Shown here piece after piece: positions 8,014-17,311 of a DNA stretch of 64,000 nucleotides (position 1 is its first letter; the number at the start of each line of letters is the position of its first letter). The DNA comes from CAZJAH01 sp964544155 (GTDB lineage Bacteria; Bacteroidota; Ignavibacteria; Kapaibacteriales; UBA2268): NCBI GenBank assembly GCA_964544155.1, contig CAZJAH010000003.1:62001-126000 (forward strand), given 5' to 3'. The position numbers were made by a program, and so were the translations under genes. The notes under the pieces are model-generated. The model was not told the origin of the DNA. It was given only the letters and a program-made list of their open reading frames with translations, and did no database searches.

Positions 8014-8985
8014 TTAGCCTTCGAGCTCTTTGAACTTTTGGGTCAGCTTTGGAAGTATTTCGAATACATCTCCTACCAGGCCGTAATCAGCTGCCTTGAA
8101 TATCGGCGCGTCTTTATCCTTATTGATAGCAACGATAACCTTGGAGCTCGACATACCCGCAAGGTGCTGCACCGCCCCGGAAATAGCGCAGGCAATGTAC
8201 AGATTGGGGGATACAGTCTTACCTGTCTGGCCAACCTGCTCCGGATGAGGCCGCCATCCCGCATCGACTACTGCCCTGGAAGCGCCTACCGCCGCGCCGA
8301 TACTCTCGGCGAGGTCTTCGATAAGCTTGAAGTTCTCCGGGCTTTTCATGCCGCGTCCGCCAGAAACTACTTTATCCGCTTCGAGCACATCGAGCCTGCC
8401 TTCGTTTTTCTTAACGTCAATAACTTTTACTTTCATGTCGGCATCACTGAGTTCAGGTTTAAATTCTTTGACTGTCATATTCACAGAAGCTTCTGTCCTG
8501 GCGGCTGTGAATACATTGGGCCGTATCGAGAATACTTTGTTTGGAGTATCAACTTTTGCCTGCAGCATTGCTTTACCGGCGTAAACAGGTTTAGAGGCAA
8601 TTATGTCTTCACCCTGTGTTAGGAGGTTTGTACAGTCAGAAATATAGCCTGCCTTCATTTTAACAGCCACACGAGGAGCAATTTCTAAACCTCCGGCGTT
8701 AGCAGGGAAGATAATTACATCGGAGTTTTCCTGCCGGGCTATTTGCGAAACAATCTCTGCCGCTCCTGTGGATGAATGCCGGCCGGATTGATCTGCATTA
8801 GCGAGGTGGATTTCGCCAAGGCCGAATTCGGCGGCTGTTTTGGCCTGCTCCTCAGTTCCGTTAATAAGTATACCTGCAATTGGCGCAGTGCCTGTAGATA
8901 GCTTGATAGCAGCGGTAATAGCTTCATAAGAAACTCGTTTTAACGTATCTTTATGCGGTTCAAGAAATACTAATATTTTATTCAT
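8014..8985 (-). CDS. etfA: Electron transfer flavoprotein alpha subunit
   Basis: EtfA carries the FAD that passes electrons from dehydrogenases to the quinone pool. The 323-residue product ends in the conserved FAD-binding domain: VVSGGRGMKSPENFKLIEDL near residue 210, then GWRPHPEQVGQTGKTVSP, then YIACAISGAVQHLAGM. The N-terminal half is the shared ETF alpha/beta fold. Length is typical. It follows etfB by 34 bp, and a clear terminator lies right after it. The dehydrogenase partner is not in the window, nor is an ETF-quinone oxidoreductase. Confidence 0.96.
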   Translation of the reverse strand: MNKILVFLEPHKDTLKRVSYEAITAAIKLSTGTAPIAGILINGTEEQAKTAAEFGLGEIHLANADQSGRHSSTGAAEIVSQIARQENSDVIIFPANAGGLEIAPRVAVKMKAGYISDCTNLLTQGEDIIASKPVYAGKAMLQAKVDTPNKVFSIRPNVFTAARTEASVNMTVKEFKPELSDADMKVKVIDVKKNEGRLDVLEADKVVSGGRGMKSPENFKLIEDLAESIGAAVGASRAVVDAGWRPHPEQVGQTGKTVSPNLYIACAISGAVQHLAGMSSSKVIVAINKDKDAPIFKAADYGLVGDVFEILPKLTQKFKELEG

Positions 8986-9019
8986 TTATATTAATCCCTG
9001 AAATTATTATTTACAAAAA

Positions 9020-9766
9020 TTATATTACTTTTGACTCTTCATGAAGAAGCCTAACCAGTTCGTTTATATCGCTTTCGGAATCTCCGAGTATCTTGCCGGA
9101 TCTCTGCTTGGAGGGGATCTCCATTGATAGCACGGTTGTGCGGCTGCCTGATCCGGCCGGATCTTTTACATCGATCGGTTTTGATTTTGCCTTCATGATA
9201 TCTGGGAGTTTGGGGTATCGGGGTTCGTTCAGGCCTTTCTGTGTGGAAATTAGGCAGGGAAGAGTAGTTTCGACTATCTCTTTACCGCCTTCAATATCGC
9301 GTTCAGCCGTTACTTTATTGCCTTCAATATCCAATTTTGATACAACCGAAATCGAAGGCATGCCTGCCATTTCGCCCAGCATGGATGCCATCTGCCAGGA
9401 GTCGTAATCTACACTTTGGCGGCCCAGGAAAATAATATCCGGATTAACCTCTGAAACTACAGCATTGAGGTTCTCAGCCGCGAAATATGAATCGAATCCT
9501 TCATCTGCTTTTACAATGATGGCTTTATCAACGCCCATTGCCAGTGCTGTACGAAGTACATCCTGGCTTTTTTCAGGGCCTACTGTTACGGCTGTTACCG
9601 TACCGCCATTTTTTTCTTTAAGTCTGATTGCTTCTTCCAAAGCAAATTCATCGTAAGGGTTAATTATATATTTCACACCCTGGGTATTAATAGATTTTCC
9701 GTCATCGGCAATCATGATCTTTGTTGCCGTATCAGGTACTCTTGAAACGCAAACTAAAATGTTCAT
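9020..9766 (-). CDS. etfB: Electron transfer flavoprotein beta subunit
   Basis: This 248-residue product is the AMP-binding beta subunit of ETF. It begins MNILVCVSRVPDTATKI and includes NPYDEFALEEAIRLKEKNGG (residues 37-56) and IIFLGRQSVDYDSWQMASML near residue 111, all typical of EtfB. ATG 9766 has a GGAGA ribosome binding site at 4-5 nt. It is the upstream member of the etfBA pair. Confidence 0.96.
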   Translation of the reverse strand: MNILVCVSRVPDTATKIMIADDGKSINTQGVKYIINPYDEFALEEAIRLKEKNGGTVTAVTVGPEKSQDVLRTALAMGVDKAIIVKADEGFDSYFAAENLNAVVSEVNPDIIFLGRQSVDYDSWQMASMLGEMAGMPSISVVSKLDIEGNKVTAERDIEGGKEIVETTLPCLISTQKGLNEPRYPKLPDIMKAKSKPIDVKDPAGSGSRTTVLSMEIPSKQRSGKILGDSESDINELVRLLHEESKVI

Positions 9767-9813
9767 GAAATCTCCATTTGATTTTGGTTTAATTGAAAAA
9801 AAGTATTTCAGTA

Positions 9814-10254
9814 TCAGATTTTGTTTTCTTTAGGTTTCTGTTTAAAAAATATTACAAGCGATTCGGTAAATACAATCGACTTTCCGATCGCGCATGGAGG
9901 AATATTATCCAGTAACCAGTTTGCCGGAGTCGTCATGCTGCAGGAATTATCGCCCTGCAGCAGATGCAATTCCACACGGCCTTTTTCAGCCTGCGGATCT
10001 TTGCCGCAGCATACGATCTGCCATGTAAGCACATACCTGCTGAGCTCTTTAACACTTTTTCTTATATATTTCGATACGCTTTTTCCGTCTTCCGTGGCCA
10101 TTTTCCAATGCTCAACGACCTCTTTTCCATCGGGATCATACAGCTTTAAGTCGCAGCCTGCCATAAGGCCTTCATCCACCCAGAGCCTTACCCTTAGATC
10201 ATTGATCTCAGGGTTTATAAAACAGTATCTCGATAGTTTTTCTTTATCCGGCAT
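9814..10254 (-). CDS. Conserved-looking hypothetical protein upstream of etfBA
   Basis: This 146-residue product starts MPDKEKLSRYCFINPEINDL. The frame extends four codons upstream to a TTG, but ATG 10254 has a GGAG site about 5 nt before it and is preferred. It has no signal peptide or membrane helix. It looks beta-rich (LRVRLWVDEGLMAGCDLKLY, RVELHLLQGDNSC) with a Cys-Cys pair and two further scattered Cys. I do not recognise the family. It lies 47 bp upstream of etfB on the same strand, so co-transcription is possible. Regular coding texture supports a real gene over the opposite-strand frame. Confidence 0.65.
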   Translation of the reverse strand: MPDKEKLSRYCFINPEINDLRVRLWVDEGLMAGCDLKLYDPDGKEVVEHWKMATEDGKSVSKYIRKSVKELSRYVLTWQIVCCGKDPQAEKGRVELHLLQGDNSCSMTTPANWLLDNIPPCAIGKSIVFTESLVIFFKQKPKENKI

Positions 10255-10356
10255 AAAACTCCGCAAACATATTGAGCTCTAATTTAATGAATTTTGTAAA
10301 ATTATTTAAGTTCATTCACGAATTTTTCACAAAATAATAAATTTTATTATTGAAAT

Positions 10357-13284
10357 TTAATTCTTAAGTTCTTCTTTTAAGTATTTAGCGGTAAAGCTCT
10401 TTCTCTTGCGGATAAGCTGCTCGGGTGTGCCTTCAGCGATTATTTCGCCTCCGCTCTCTCCGCCTCCGGGCCCTAAGTCAATAATCCAGTCTGCGAATTT
10501 TATTACATCCAGATTATGCTCAATGATCATTGCTGTATTTCCTTTATCAACAAGTTTAGCGATGAGCTTCATTAAAATCCTTATATCTTCAAAATGCAGG
10601 CCGGTTGTAGGCTCATCAAGAAGGTAAAGAGTTTTGCCTGTGGTGACTTTCGATAATTCTGTAGCGAGCTTCACTCTCTGTGCTTCTCCGCCTGAGAGGG
10701 TAGGGGCCTGCTGCCCTAGTTTGATATATGTAAGCCCGACTTCCATGAGAGTTTTAAGCTTTTTCTTTATCTTTGGTATTTCACTGAAAAAATCAAAAGC
10801 TTCCTCGACTGTCATATTGAGTACATCGGCAATGGACCTGTCCTTGTATTTTACAGAAAGAGTTTCGGAGTTATACCTCATACCGTCGCACACATCGCAT
10901 TGCACATATACTTCCGGCAGGAAATTCATCTCTATCTTTTTAAGGCCTGCGCCTTCACATTCCTCGCATCTGCCCCCCGGGACATTAAATGAGAACCTGC
11001 CAGGCTTATAGCCGCGAACCCTTGCTTCAGGAAGTAAAGAGTAAAAATCGCGTATAAGAGTGAACAAACCCGTGTATGTGGCCGGATTTGAGCGTGGAGT
11101 GCGCCCGATTGGTGCCTGGTCGATCTCTATTACCTTATCGATATTTTCAAGACCTTCTATGCTTTTATATGGCAAAGGCTTTTCTGTTGAATTATGAAAA
11201 TGCCTCGACAAAATAGGGTAGAGCGTATCGTTTATCAGGCTGGATTTACCCGAGCCGCTCATACCCGTAACACATATAAGCCGGCCTAATGGAACCTTAA
11301 GATTTACATTTTTCAGGTTATTCCCCGTGGCGCCCTTTAATTGCAGGATCAGCCCGTTGCCTACGCGCCTTTTTTCGGGATATTCGATACTTTTATTTCC
11401 GGTAAGGTATTGCAGGGTAAGTGACCTTCCTGCTATATCGCCGTTAAGCGATGGAAATTCCTTCGGCTCTGCAGCTAGTATGATCTCTCCGCCGTGAACA
11501 CCTGCGCCCGGGCCTATATCTATTACATGGTCGGCGCTTTCTATCATTGCCTTATCATGCTCTACAACGATTACGGAATTGCCCAGGTCGCGCAGCTTTT
11601 TCAGTGAATTTATCAGCTTATGGTTATCATGCTGATGCAGGCCTATGCTTGGTTCATCCAGTATGTACATAATCCCCACAAGCTGAGAACCTATCTGAGA
11701 GGCCAGCCTTATCCTCTGGGATTCGCCGCCTGAAAGGGTTTTGACCGGCCGCTCCAGCGAAAGATATGCCAGCCCCGTATCAATAAGGAATTGCAGCCTT
11801 GATACGATTTCCTTAAGGATAAGGTTGGCAATGGCCATTTCATTTTTTTTAAGCTTTTTAGGCAATTTTTTGAAATGCTCCAGGGAACGTTCAATATCCT
11901 TTGATGTTATATCATGAATATTATTATCATCGATAAGTACTGCCAGGCTGGAACTTTTTAGCCTTCCGCCTTTACAGGCATGGCATACTGATGATGCCAT
12001 ATAGGGCTCGATAGTTCTCTTTATGCCGGAAGAGCCGTTTTCGTACTGATGCCTGAGCGAGGGGATTACACCCGTATACTTTTGCTTGTATTTCAATTCC
12101 CTGCCGCCGGAAAACTGGTAAGAAATTTCAATATCTTTGCCTTCTGTGCCTGAAAGCATCAGAGCGGCGATATCTTCGGGTATGTCTTTGAACGGAGTTT
12201 CCGGGTCGATATCATTATTTCTGAGAAAAGCCTTTGCCTGGTTCATCGCCCAGGATTGACGCTTGTTCGTAAGTACGGGTATGGCATTCCTTGTTATCGG
12301 CTTATCGGGATTATCCACCAGAAGCTGCCTGTCTATATCCTTGATCACACCTATGCCGTCGCAAACCGGGCAGGCGCCGTAAGGCGAATTGAATGAGAAC
12401 ATATTTGGCGCGAGAAGGTCATAAGCCCTGCCGCATGAAGGGCAGGAATAACTTGTACTGTACATCCTTTCTTTCCAGCTGCCGTCCTCTTCGTACAGTA
12501 TCATCATTGAGCCTTCGCCGCGGTTAATGGCCAGTTCGCAGGATTCGTATACGCGCTGTTGGTGCTTTTCTTCGGCTATTGTCCGGTCAACTACCAGTTC
12601 GATATCATGTATCTTGTAACGGGATAGCTGCATACCGGGTTTTATCTCTTCAATTTCGGCGTCAACCCTTACCCGGGTAAAACCCTGCTTCAGCAACTGC
12701 TCAAAAAGCTCTCTGTAATGGCCTTTTCTGGCTCGTACCAGGGGCGCGAGGATCTGTATTTTTTTGTTTTTATATTCTTCGAAAATTTCGTTGATGATCT
12801 GGTCGATATTTTTTTGCTCCACCGGCACCTTGCAGTCCACGCAATACTGAGTTCCGATTTTCGCGTAAAGCAGCCTTAGGTAATCGTATATCTCCGTTAC
12901 AGTACCAACTGTAGATCGCGGGTTGCCGCTTATTGTTTTCTGTTCGATCGAGATCGCTGGTGACAGGCCTTCTATTACGTCAACATCCGGCTTTTTCATC
13001 ATACCGAGGAACTGCTTGGCATAAGGGGAGAGGCACTCCACATATCGGCGCTGGCCTTCGGCATAGAGTGTATCAAATGCCAGGCTCGACTTACCCGAAC
13101 CGGACAAACCGGTGATAACAACAAATTTATCCCTGGGTATATTGAGATTGACGTTCTTTAAGTTGTGCATACGCGCTCCCCGGATAATGATCTCCGTCAT
13201 TTCCTCGAGTGTTGCAGCGGCGGATTCACGTATCTGCTCCGAACTTAAGTCTTCTTTCGATTCATTATTGAGTTTATCAGGCAT
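10357..13284 (-). CDS. uvrA: Excinuclease ABC subunit A
   Basis: UvrA is the damage-recognition ATPase of nucleotide excision repair. The 975-residue product has two ABC modules. The first Walker A is GLSGSGKSSLAFDTLYAEGQ near residues 59-78, and the second is GMSGSGKSSLINDTLYP. Signature segments TLSGGESQRIRLASQIGSQL and TLSGGEAQRVKLATELSKV are both present. The zinc motifs CPSCGRAY...CPVCDGIG and CEECEGAG...CDVCDGMRY are intact. The N-terminus carries about 28 extra acidic/polar residues before the usual TEIIIRGARMHNLKN start. An internal ATG there is a possible alternative start, but its purine stretch is too close to be a good Shine-Dalgarno. Confidence 0.98.
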   Translation of the reverse strand: MPDKLNNESKEDLSSEQIRESAAATLEEMTEIIIRGARMHNLKNVNLNIPRDKFVVITGLSGSGKSSLAFDTLYAEGQRRYVECLSPYAKQFLGMMKKPDVDVIEGLSPAISIEQKTISGNPRSTVGTVTEIYDYLRLLYAKIGTQYCVDCKVPVEQKNIDQIINEIFEEYKNKKIQILAPLVRARKGHYRELFEQLLKQGFTRVRVDAEIEEIKPGMQLSRYKIHDIELVVDRTIAEEKHQQRVYESCELAINRGEGSMMILYEEDGSWKERMYSTSYSCPSCGRAYDLLAPNMFSFNSPYGACPVCDGIGVIKDIDRQLLVDNPDKPITRNAIPVLTNKRQSWAMNQAKAFLRNNDIDPETPFKDIPEDIAALMLSGTEGKDIEISYQFSGGRELKYKQKYTGVIPSLRHQYENGSSGIKRTIEPYMASSVCHACKGGRLKSSSLAVLIDDNNIHDITSKDIERSLEHFKKLPKKLKKNEMAIANLILKEIVSRLQFLIDTGLAYLSLERPVKTLSGGESQRIRLASQIGSQLVGIMYILDEPSIGLHQHDNHKLINSLKKLRDLGNSVIVVEHDKAMIESADHVIDIGPGAGVHGGEIILAAEPKEFPSLNGDIAGRSLTLQYLTGNKSIEYPEKRRVGNGLILQLKGATGNNLKNVNLKVPLGRLICVTGMSGSGKSSLINDTLYPILSRHFHNSTEKPLPYKSIEGLENIDKVIEIDQAPIGRTPRSNPATYTGLFTLIRDFYSLLPEARVRGYKPGRFSFNVPGGRCEECEGAGLKKIEMNFLPEVYVQCDVCDGMRYNSETLSVKYKDRSIADVLNMTVEEAFDFFSEIPKIKKKLKTLMEVGLTYIKLGQQAPTLSGGEAQRVKLATELSKVTTGKTLYLLDEPTTGLHFEDIRILMKLIAKLVDKGNTAMIIEHNLDVIKFADWIIDLGPGGGESGGEIIAEGTPEQLIRKRKSFTAKYLKEELKN

Positions 13285-13736
13285 CTATAAATTATTGTGT
13301 ATATTCATTACTAAAACTTTCTAAAATAGCACATTTAGGAAATAAATTAAAGGATTTCAAAAAAAATTTATCATTATGATATTTGAAGAAGTTTATAGTA
13401 AAATATAATTTAATAAAATATAATTATTTTTTGACGTAAACCATTTAAAAGGCAGTTAGTAAAATATAAGGCAGCCTGTAAATTTGCCATATGTTTCATA
13501 TATGCTTTGATTTTGATTTTTTATTTATAAAAGCACAATACAAAATGGATTTGCCGCGTGCGTTATAATCAGGTTTTGCATGCTGTTTATGGTACAGGGC
13601 ATTAATGCTTAAAATCGCTGAGTAAAATACCTGCTTAATAATATAAGAAATCAACTGATTTTTGATGTGGTCAATTTATTAAAATCATCAACTGGATTTA
13701 TCAAAATCATAAACTGATTAATAAGTTTAAAAGTAT
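13285..13736. other. AT-rich 452-bp intergenic region
   Basis: No open frame with coding character was found between the divergent uvrA and flavoprotein genes. The region contains several TAAAATATA-like runs (around 13400-13470). Just before the flavoprotein start lie three near-repeats described separately. It is probably a double promoter region; I cannot place exact promoter elements. Confidence 0.5.
13647..13719. repeat. Three near-repeats before the flavoprotein gene
   Basis: The motif AAATCA(n)AACTG(G)ATT appears at 13648-13660, 13682-13698 and 13704-13719. The last two are spaced 22 bp apart, about two helical turns. The last copy ends 17 bp before ATG 13737. The arrangement resembles a regulator-binding array or repeated promoter elements. 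No regulator gene is adjacent. Confidence 0.35.
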
Positions 13737-15101
13737 ATGAAAAAATTTGATGCTATTATTATCGGTTCGGGACAGGCCGGAACGCCACTGGCTTTTAAAC
13801 TGGCCGCTGAAAATTATAAAGTAGCTTTTATTGAAAAAAACAGGTTTGGCGGAACTTGTGTAAATGACGGCTGCACTCCCACCAAAGCATATGTGGCAAG
13901 CGCCCGCAGGATATGGGAGGCACGTAACGGCGCCGGGCTGGGAATCAATATTCCCGAAGGAGCAACTGCCGACCTGAAAAAAATAAAAAGCCGCAAAGAT
14001 GAAATTGTTCAGGAATCGGTTGACCGTATAAGCTCCGGCGTGGAAAAAAAAGAGAACATCACGTTTTTCAAAGGTGAAGCCCGGTTTACCGGAGAAAAAG
14101 TTATCTCGGTGAACAGGGAAGAAATTACGGCGCCTGAAATTTATATCAACACCGGGGCCGGGCCCATTGTTCCGGAACCGTTTGAGAAGCTGGATTACCT
14201 GACCAACGAAACCATACTGCAACTTGAAGAATTGCCCGAACACCTGGTAATTGTGGGTGGAAGTTACATTGGACTGGAATTTGGCCAAATGTTCCGGAGG
14301 TTCGGCAGCAGAGTTACCATTATTGAAAAAGCATCTGCCATTATTAGCCGTGAAGACGAGGAAATCAGCGGCATTATTCAGAATTTCCTTGAAGAAGAGG
14401 GTATTCAATTCCGTTTGAATGCCGGCTGCATTGGCGGTACACAAAACGATGATAAGTCAATTACCCTGAAACTGGACTGCGAGGAAGGAAGCCCTGAGCT
14501 TACCTGTTCGCACCTTCTGCTTGGCGTGGGACGCAGGCCCGATACCGGTTCGCTGAACCCTGAAGCGGGCGGGATAAAAACCGATGAACGTGGATATATT
14601 CAGGTTAACAGCCAACTCGAGACCAATGTTGAAGGAGTATTTGCCCTGGGCGACTGCAACGGTAAAGGCGCTTTTACGCATACTTCTTACAATGATTATG
14701 AAATTATTGCTGACAATAAATTCAACAATAAAAACCGTAAAGTTTCCGACCGGATTATGGTGTACAATCTTTACATTGACCCGCCTTTGGGGCGCGCCGG
14801 AATGACCGGGAAAGCAGCCCTTGAGAAAGGGTATAATATTCTGGAAGCAAAAATGCCTATGAGCCGGGTAGCACGGGCCAGAGAAAAAGGTGAAACAAAT
14901 GGAATGATGCACCTTATTGTAGATGCTGACAGCCAAAAAATTCTCGGGGCTGCCATTCTGGGCGTGGGCGGCGATGAAATCGTCAGCGCTGTTTTACAGA
15001 TTATGTACGCCGATGTTCCTTACAATGTGCTGAAAAATTCAGTCATTGCCCATCCCACTGTTTCGGAATTGCTGCCTACACTACTGGAAAACTTAGAATA
15101 A
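13737..15101 (+). CDS. Mercuric reductase-like pyridine nucleotide-disulfide oxidoreductase
   Basis: This 454-residue flavoprotein has the N-terminal FAD motif IIGSGQAGTPLA (residues 8-19). The redox-active disulfide is FGGTCVNDGCTPTK (CxxxxC near 41-46). The NAD(P) motif is VIVGGSYIGLEFGQM, and the second FAD motif is VEGVFALGDCNGKGAF. The C-terminal HPTVSELLPTLL carries the catalytic His-Glu dyad. It belongs to the mercuric reductase/RclA/dihydrolipoamide dehydrogenase family. There is no N-terminal metal-binding domain and no C-terminal vicinal Cys pair, so mercury reduction is not supported. RclA-type or another disulfide/metal reductase role is plausible. It is a single-gene unit between two minus-strand operons, without an obvious Shine-Dalgarno. 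Confidence 0.9.
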   Translation: MKKFDAIIIGSGQAGTPLAFKLAAENYKVAFIEKNRFGGTCVNDGCTPTKAYVASARRIWEARNGAGLGINIPEGATADLKKIKSRKDEIVQESVDRISSGVEKKENITFFKGEARFTGEKVISVNREEITAPEIYINTGAGPIVPEPFEKLDYLTNETILQLEELPEHLVIVGGSYIGLEFGQMFRRFGSRVTIIEKASAIISREDEEISGIIQNFLEEEGIQFRLNAGCIGGTQNDDKSITLKLDCEEGSPELTCSHLLLGVGRRPDTGSLNPEAGGIKTDERGYIQVNSQLETNVEGVFALGDCNGKGAFTHTSYNDYEIIADNKFNNKNRKVSDRIMVYNLYIDPPLGRAGMTGKAALEKGYNILEAKMPMSRVARAREKGETNGMMHLIVDADSQKILGAAILGVGGDEIVSAVLQIMYADVPYNVLKNSVIAHPTVSELLPTLLENLE

Positions 15102-15203
15102 ATAGAATATTCCTAAGTAGACAGCTTCCGCTAAATTATTTCTTCCGGCCAATCATAAACTTAACAATCAACATATAACCGCTCTAAAAAATGTTTAAAG
15201 GGG

Positions 15204-16949
15204 TCAATCCCTGTGGCGGTCGAGGCGCGATAATACTTCGCTGAGAGTAGTCAGTTTGAGTATATCCTGTGCGAGTTTGCGGGCGTCCTTATACTTAATG
15301 CTTCTTATTCTGTTCTTTGTTTCCAGCAGTATAGATGGGGCAACACTTATTTCAGTAATACCCATGCCAAGCAGTAATGAAGATGATGCAGAGTGCCCGG
15401 CGAATTCACCGCATGTGCCCACAGGTATTTTATTTTTCTTAGCGGCGTCGATGGACATTTTGATCAGCCTAAGCACAGCCGGATGGAAAGAATTGAATAC
15501 TCCCGATACAAGCTCATTCATTCTGTCGGCAGCAAGTACGTATTGAGTTAAGTCATTCGTGCCTATGCTTAAAAAGTCACATTTTTTAGCCATGCTGTCT
15601 GCCATAAGCGCGGCAGCCGGAGTTTCTATCATAATTCCAACCGGAATATCCTCGTCGAATGATATTTTTTTATCCCGCAGTTCACTTTTGGCGTTTTTGA
15701 TCATATCGAGTGAGTCGTCAATCTCTGCGGATTCGGTAATCATCGGGAGCAGCAGCCTGACGTTTTTATTTTTAGAAGCCATGAGTATGGCTTTAAGCTG
15801 TGTCAGAAATATATCTTTTCTGGATAGCAGGAACCTGATACCCCGGTATCCCAGCGCTGGATTGCTCTCGCGGTGGGGGAGGCCTTCAGCGTATTTATCG
15901 CTGCCAATATCGAAAGTTCTTATGGTAACAATTTCAGGATAGGAAGAATCGGCTATATCGCTGTACCAGTTGTACTGTTCATCTAATTCAGGGAAATAAC
16001 CCAGGCCCATTATCATGCTTTCCGACCTGACAAGCCCAATGCCGTCGGATTTTACCATAACAGATGATCGTACATCTTCAAGGCTTTCCACGTTTGCCAT
16101 GAGGCTGATTTTCCGGCCGTCCACGGTTTTAGCGGGCAGATCTGCTATTTCTCCGAGAGATTTTTTTCTTTCCTCTACTTCGAGAATTCTCTTCCTGTAC
16201 TCAGCGATGGTTGTTTCATCAGGATTGCGTATCACCGAACCTTTGAAGCCGTCTACAATAATGAATTCACCATCTTCAATCATGCCGGTAGCATTATTAA
16301 CCCCGATGACCTCGGGCAGTTCGAATGAACGCGCGAGTATTGAGGCATGAGCTGAAATGCCGCCAAGCTCGGTGATTATTCCAAGAACGCCGGCTTCCCT
16401 GAAATTAACTATATCCGAAGGTGTGAGTGATTGCGCAACGATAATTCCGTTACCGGCCATTCCATAGAATATACACTGATTTCGCAGAATGCCAAGCAGG
16501 TGCCTTTTCAGGTGGTCCAGCTCTATGGCTCGTTCTTGAAGGAGTTCGTCGCGAGAATTTTTGAGGAACTGTTTCTGGCTGTCGAATTCCCTGATAATTG
16601 CATTCTCAACAGTAAGCCCCGAATTGATCTTATCTTTAATGGAATCATTCAGAACGGGGTCATTCAACATAACAATGTTTGTTTCGATTATGGCGCTAAT
16701 ATTGGCGCTTTTCTTTCCAATCTTATTCAGAATAGTCCTGAATTCTTTCTGAAGTGTATCCAGGGCTTCTTTATATCGGGTAAGCTCACGGGGGATTTGT
16801 TCCTGCGGGACGTCTTCGCTTTGGGATATGTAATTTTCCGGCGTCAGAACAGAAGCTTTTCCCATGGCAATACCGGCAGAAGATGGAATGCCTTTGAGTA
16901 TCATTCTTCCCTTAGCGGCAGTTTTTTCATCAACCTTCATGAAAGGCAT
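15204..16949 (-). CDS. ptsI: Phosphoenolpyruvate-protein phosphotransferase (PTS enzyme I)
   Basis: Enzyme I takes phosphate from PEP onto a histidine and passes it to HPr. The protein starts near the family consensus ILKGIPSSAGIAMGKA. It has the phospho-histidine motif GGISAHASILAR at about residues 196-207 and the PEP-binding loop GIGLVRSE. It also has FLSIGTNDLTQYVLAADR and the active-site cysteine in GTCGEFAGH. ATG 16949 (581 residues) has GAGG 8 nt upstream. A TTG at 16997 would add 16 residues but lacks such a site. The stop of ptsH lies 56 bp upstream of the chosen start. No sugar-specific EII gene is present here. Confidence 0.95.
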   Translation of the reverse strand: MPFMKVDEKTAAKGRMILKGIPSSAGIAMGKASVLTPENYISQSEDVPQEQIPRELTRYKEALDTLQKEFRTILNKIGKKSANISAIIETNIVMLNDPVLNDSIKDKINSGLTVENAIIREFDSQKQFLKNSRDELLQERAIELDHLKRHLLGILRNQCIFYGMAGNGIIVAQSLTPSDIVNFREAGVLGIITELGGISAHASILARSFELPEVIGVNNATGMIEDGEFIIVDGFKGSVIRNPDETTIAEYRKRILEVEERKKSLGEIADLPAKTVDGRKISLMANVESLEDVRSSVMVKSDGIGLVRSESMIMGLGYFPELDEQYNWYSDIADSSYPEIVTIRTFDIGSDKYAEGLPHRESNPALGYRGIRFLLSRKDIFLTQLKAILMASKNKNVRLLLPMITESAEIDDSLDMIKNAKSELRDKKISFDEDIPVGIMIETPAAALMADSMAKKCDFLSIGTNDLTQYVLAADRMNELVSGVFNSFHPAVLRLIKMSIDAAKKNKIPVGTCGEFAGHSASSSLLLGMGITEISVAPSILLETKNRIRSIKYKDARKLAQDILKLTTLSEVLSRLDRHRD

Positions 16950-17005
16950 AATGGCAGCCTCAATTATATTTGCCGGTTTATTTAATTTAGTTTCCAATTT
17001 AAATG

Positions 17006-17272
17006 TTAATTTTCTCCAAAGCCATCCGTGAATAATTTTTCAATTGAATCGGCCGCTTCCTGCTCATCCGGGCCATCGGTTCTCAGGATAAGTTTGCTCC
17101 CTTTTTCTGCTGCGAGTGTCATGACGCCTATAATGCTTTTAGCGTTTATCGAAAAACCGTCCCTATCCAGGAAAACATCTGATTTAAATTTAGAAGCAAG
17201 TTTAACTACAGTCGCTGCCGGCCTTGTGTGCAGGCCGGATCTGTTAATCACGGTGATTTCTTTCTCTACCAT
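17006..17272 (-). CDS. ptsH: PTS phosphocarrier protein HPr
   Basis: This 88-residue HPr has His15 in RSGLHTRPAA, the residue phosphorylated by enzyme I. Ser46 in NAKSIIGVMTLAA is the regulatory serine phosphorylated by HPr kinase in organisms that have it. It sits directly upstream of ptsI and 39 bp downstream of the Sua5 gene. The intact Ser46 site, together with the lack of EII components here, suggests a regulatory PTS. That reading is inference. Confidence 0.96.
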   Translation of the reverse strand: MVEKEITVINRSGLHTRPAATVVKLASKFKSDVFLDRDGFSINAKSIIGVMTLAAEKGSKLILRTDGPDEQEAADSIEKLFTDGFGEN

Positions 17273-17311
17273 TTATGCTTATAATTATTGTACAAAAAAA
17301 TTATTAAAATA

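Noticed and set aside
7876..8622. 248-codon plus-strand open frame opposite etfA
   Set aside because: It crosses the etfA terminator hairpin and the FAD-binding region of etfA. Its residue composition is aromatic and Cys-rich, as expected of an antisense shadow.
13707..14444. 245-codon minus-strand open frame opposite the flavoprotein gene
   Set aside because: The plus-strand flavoprotein has every expected motif. The antisense product is Phe/Asn-rich without recognisable features.
13737..15101. Mercury resistance gene merA
   Set aside because: The C-terminal Cys pair and the N-terminal metal-binding domain are missing, and no mer genes are adjacent.
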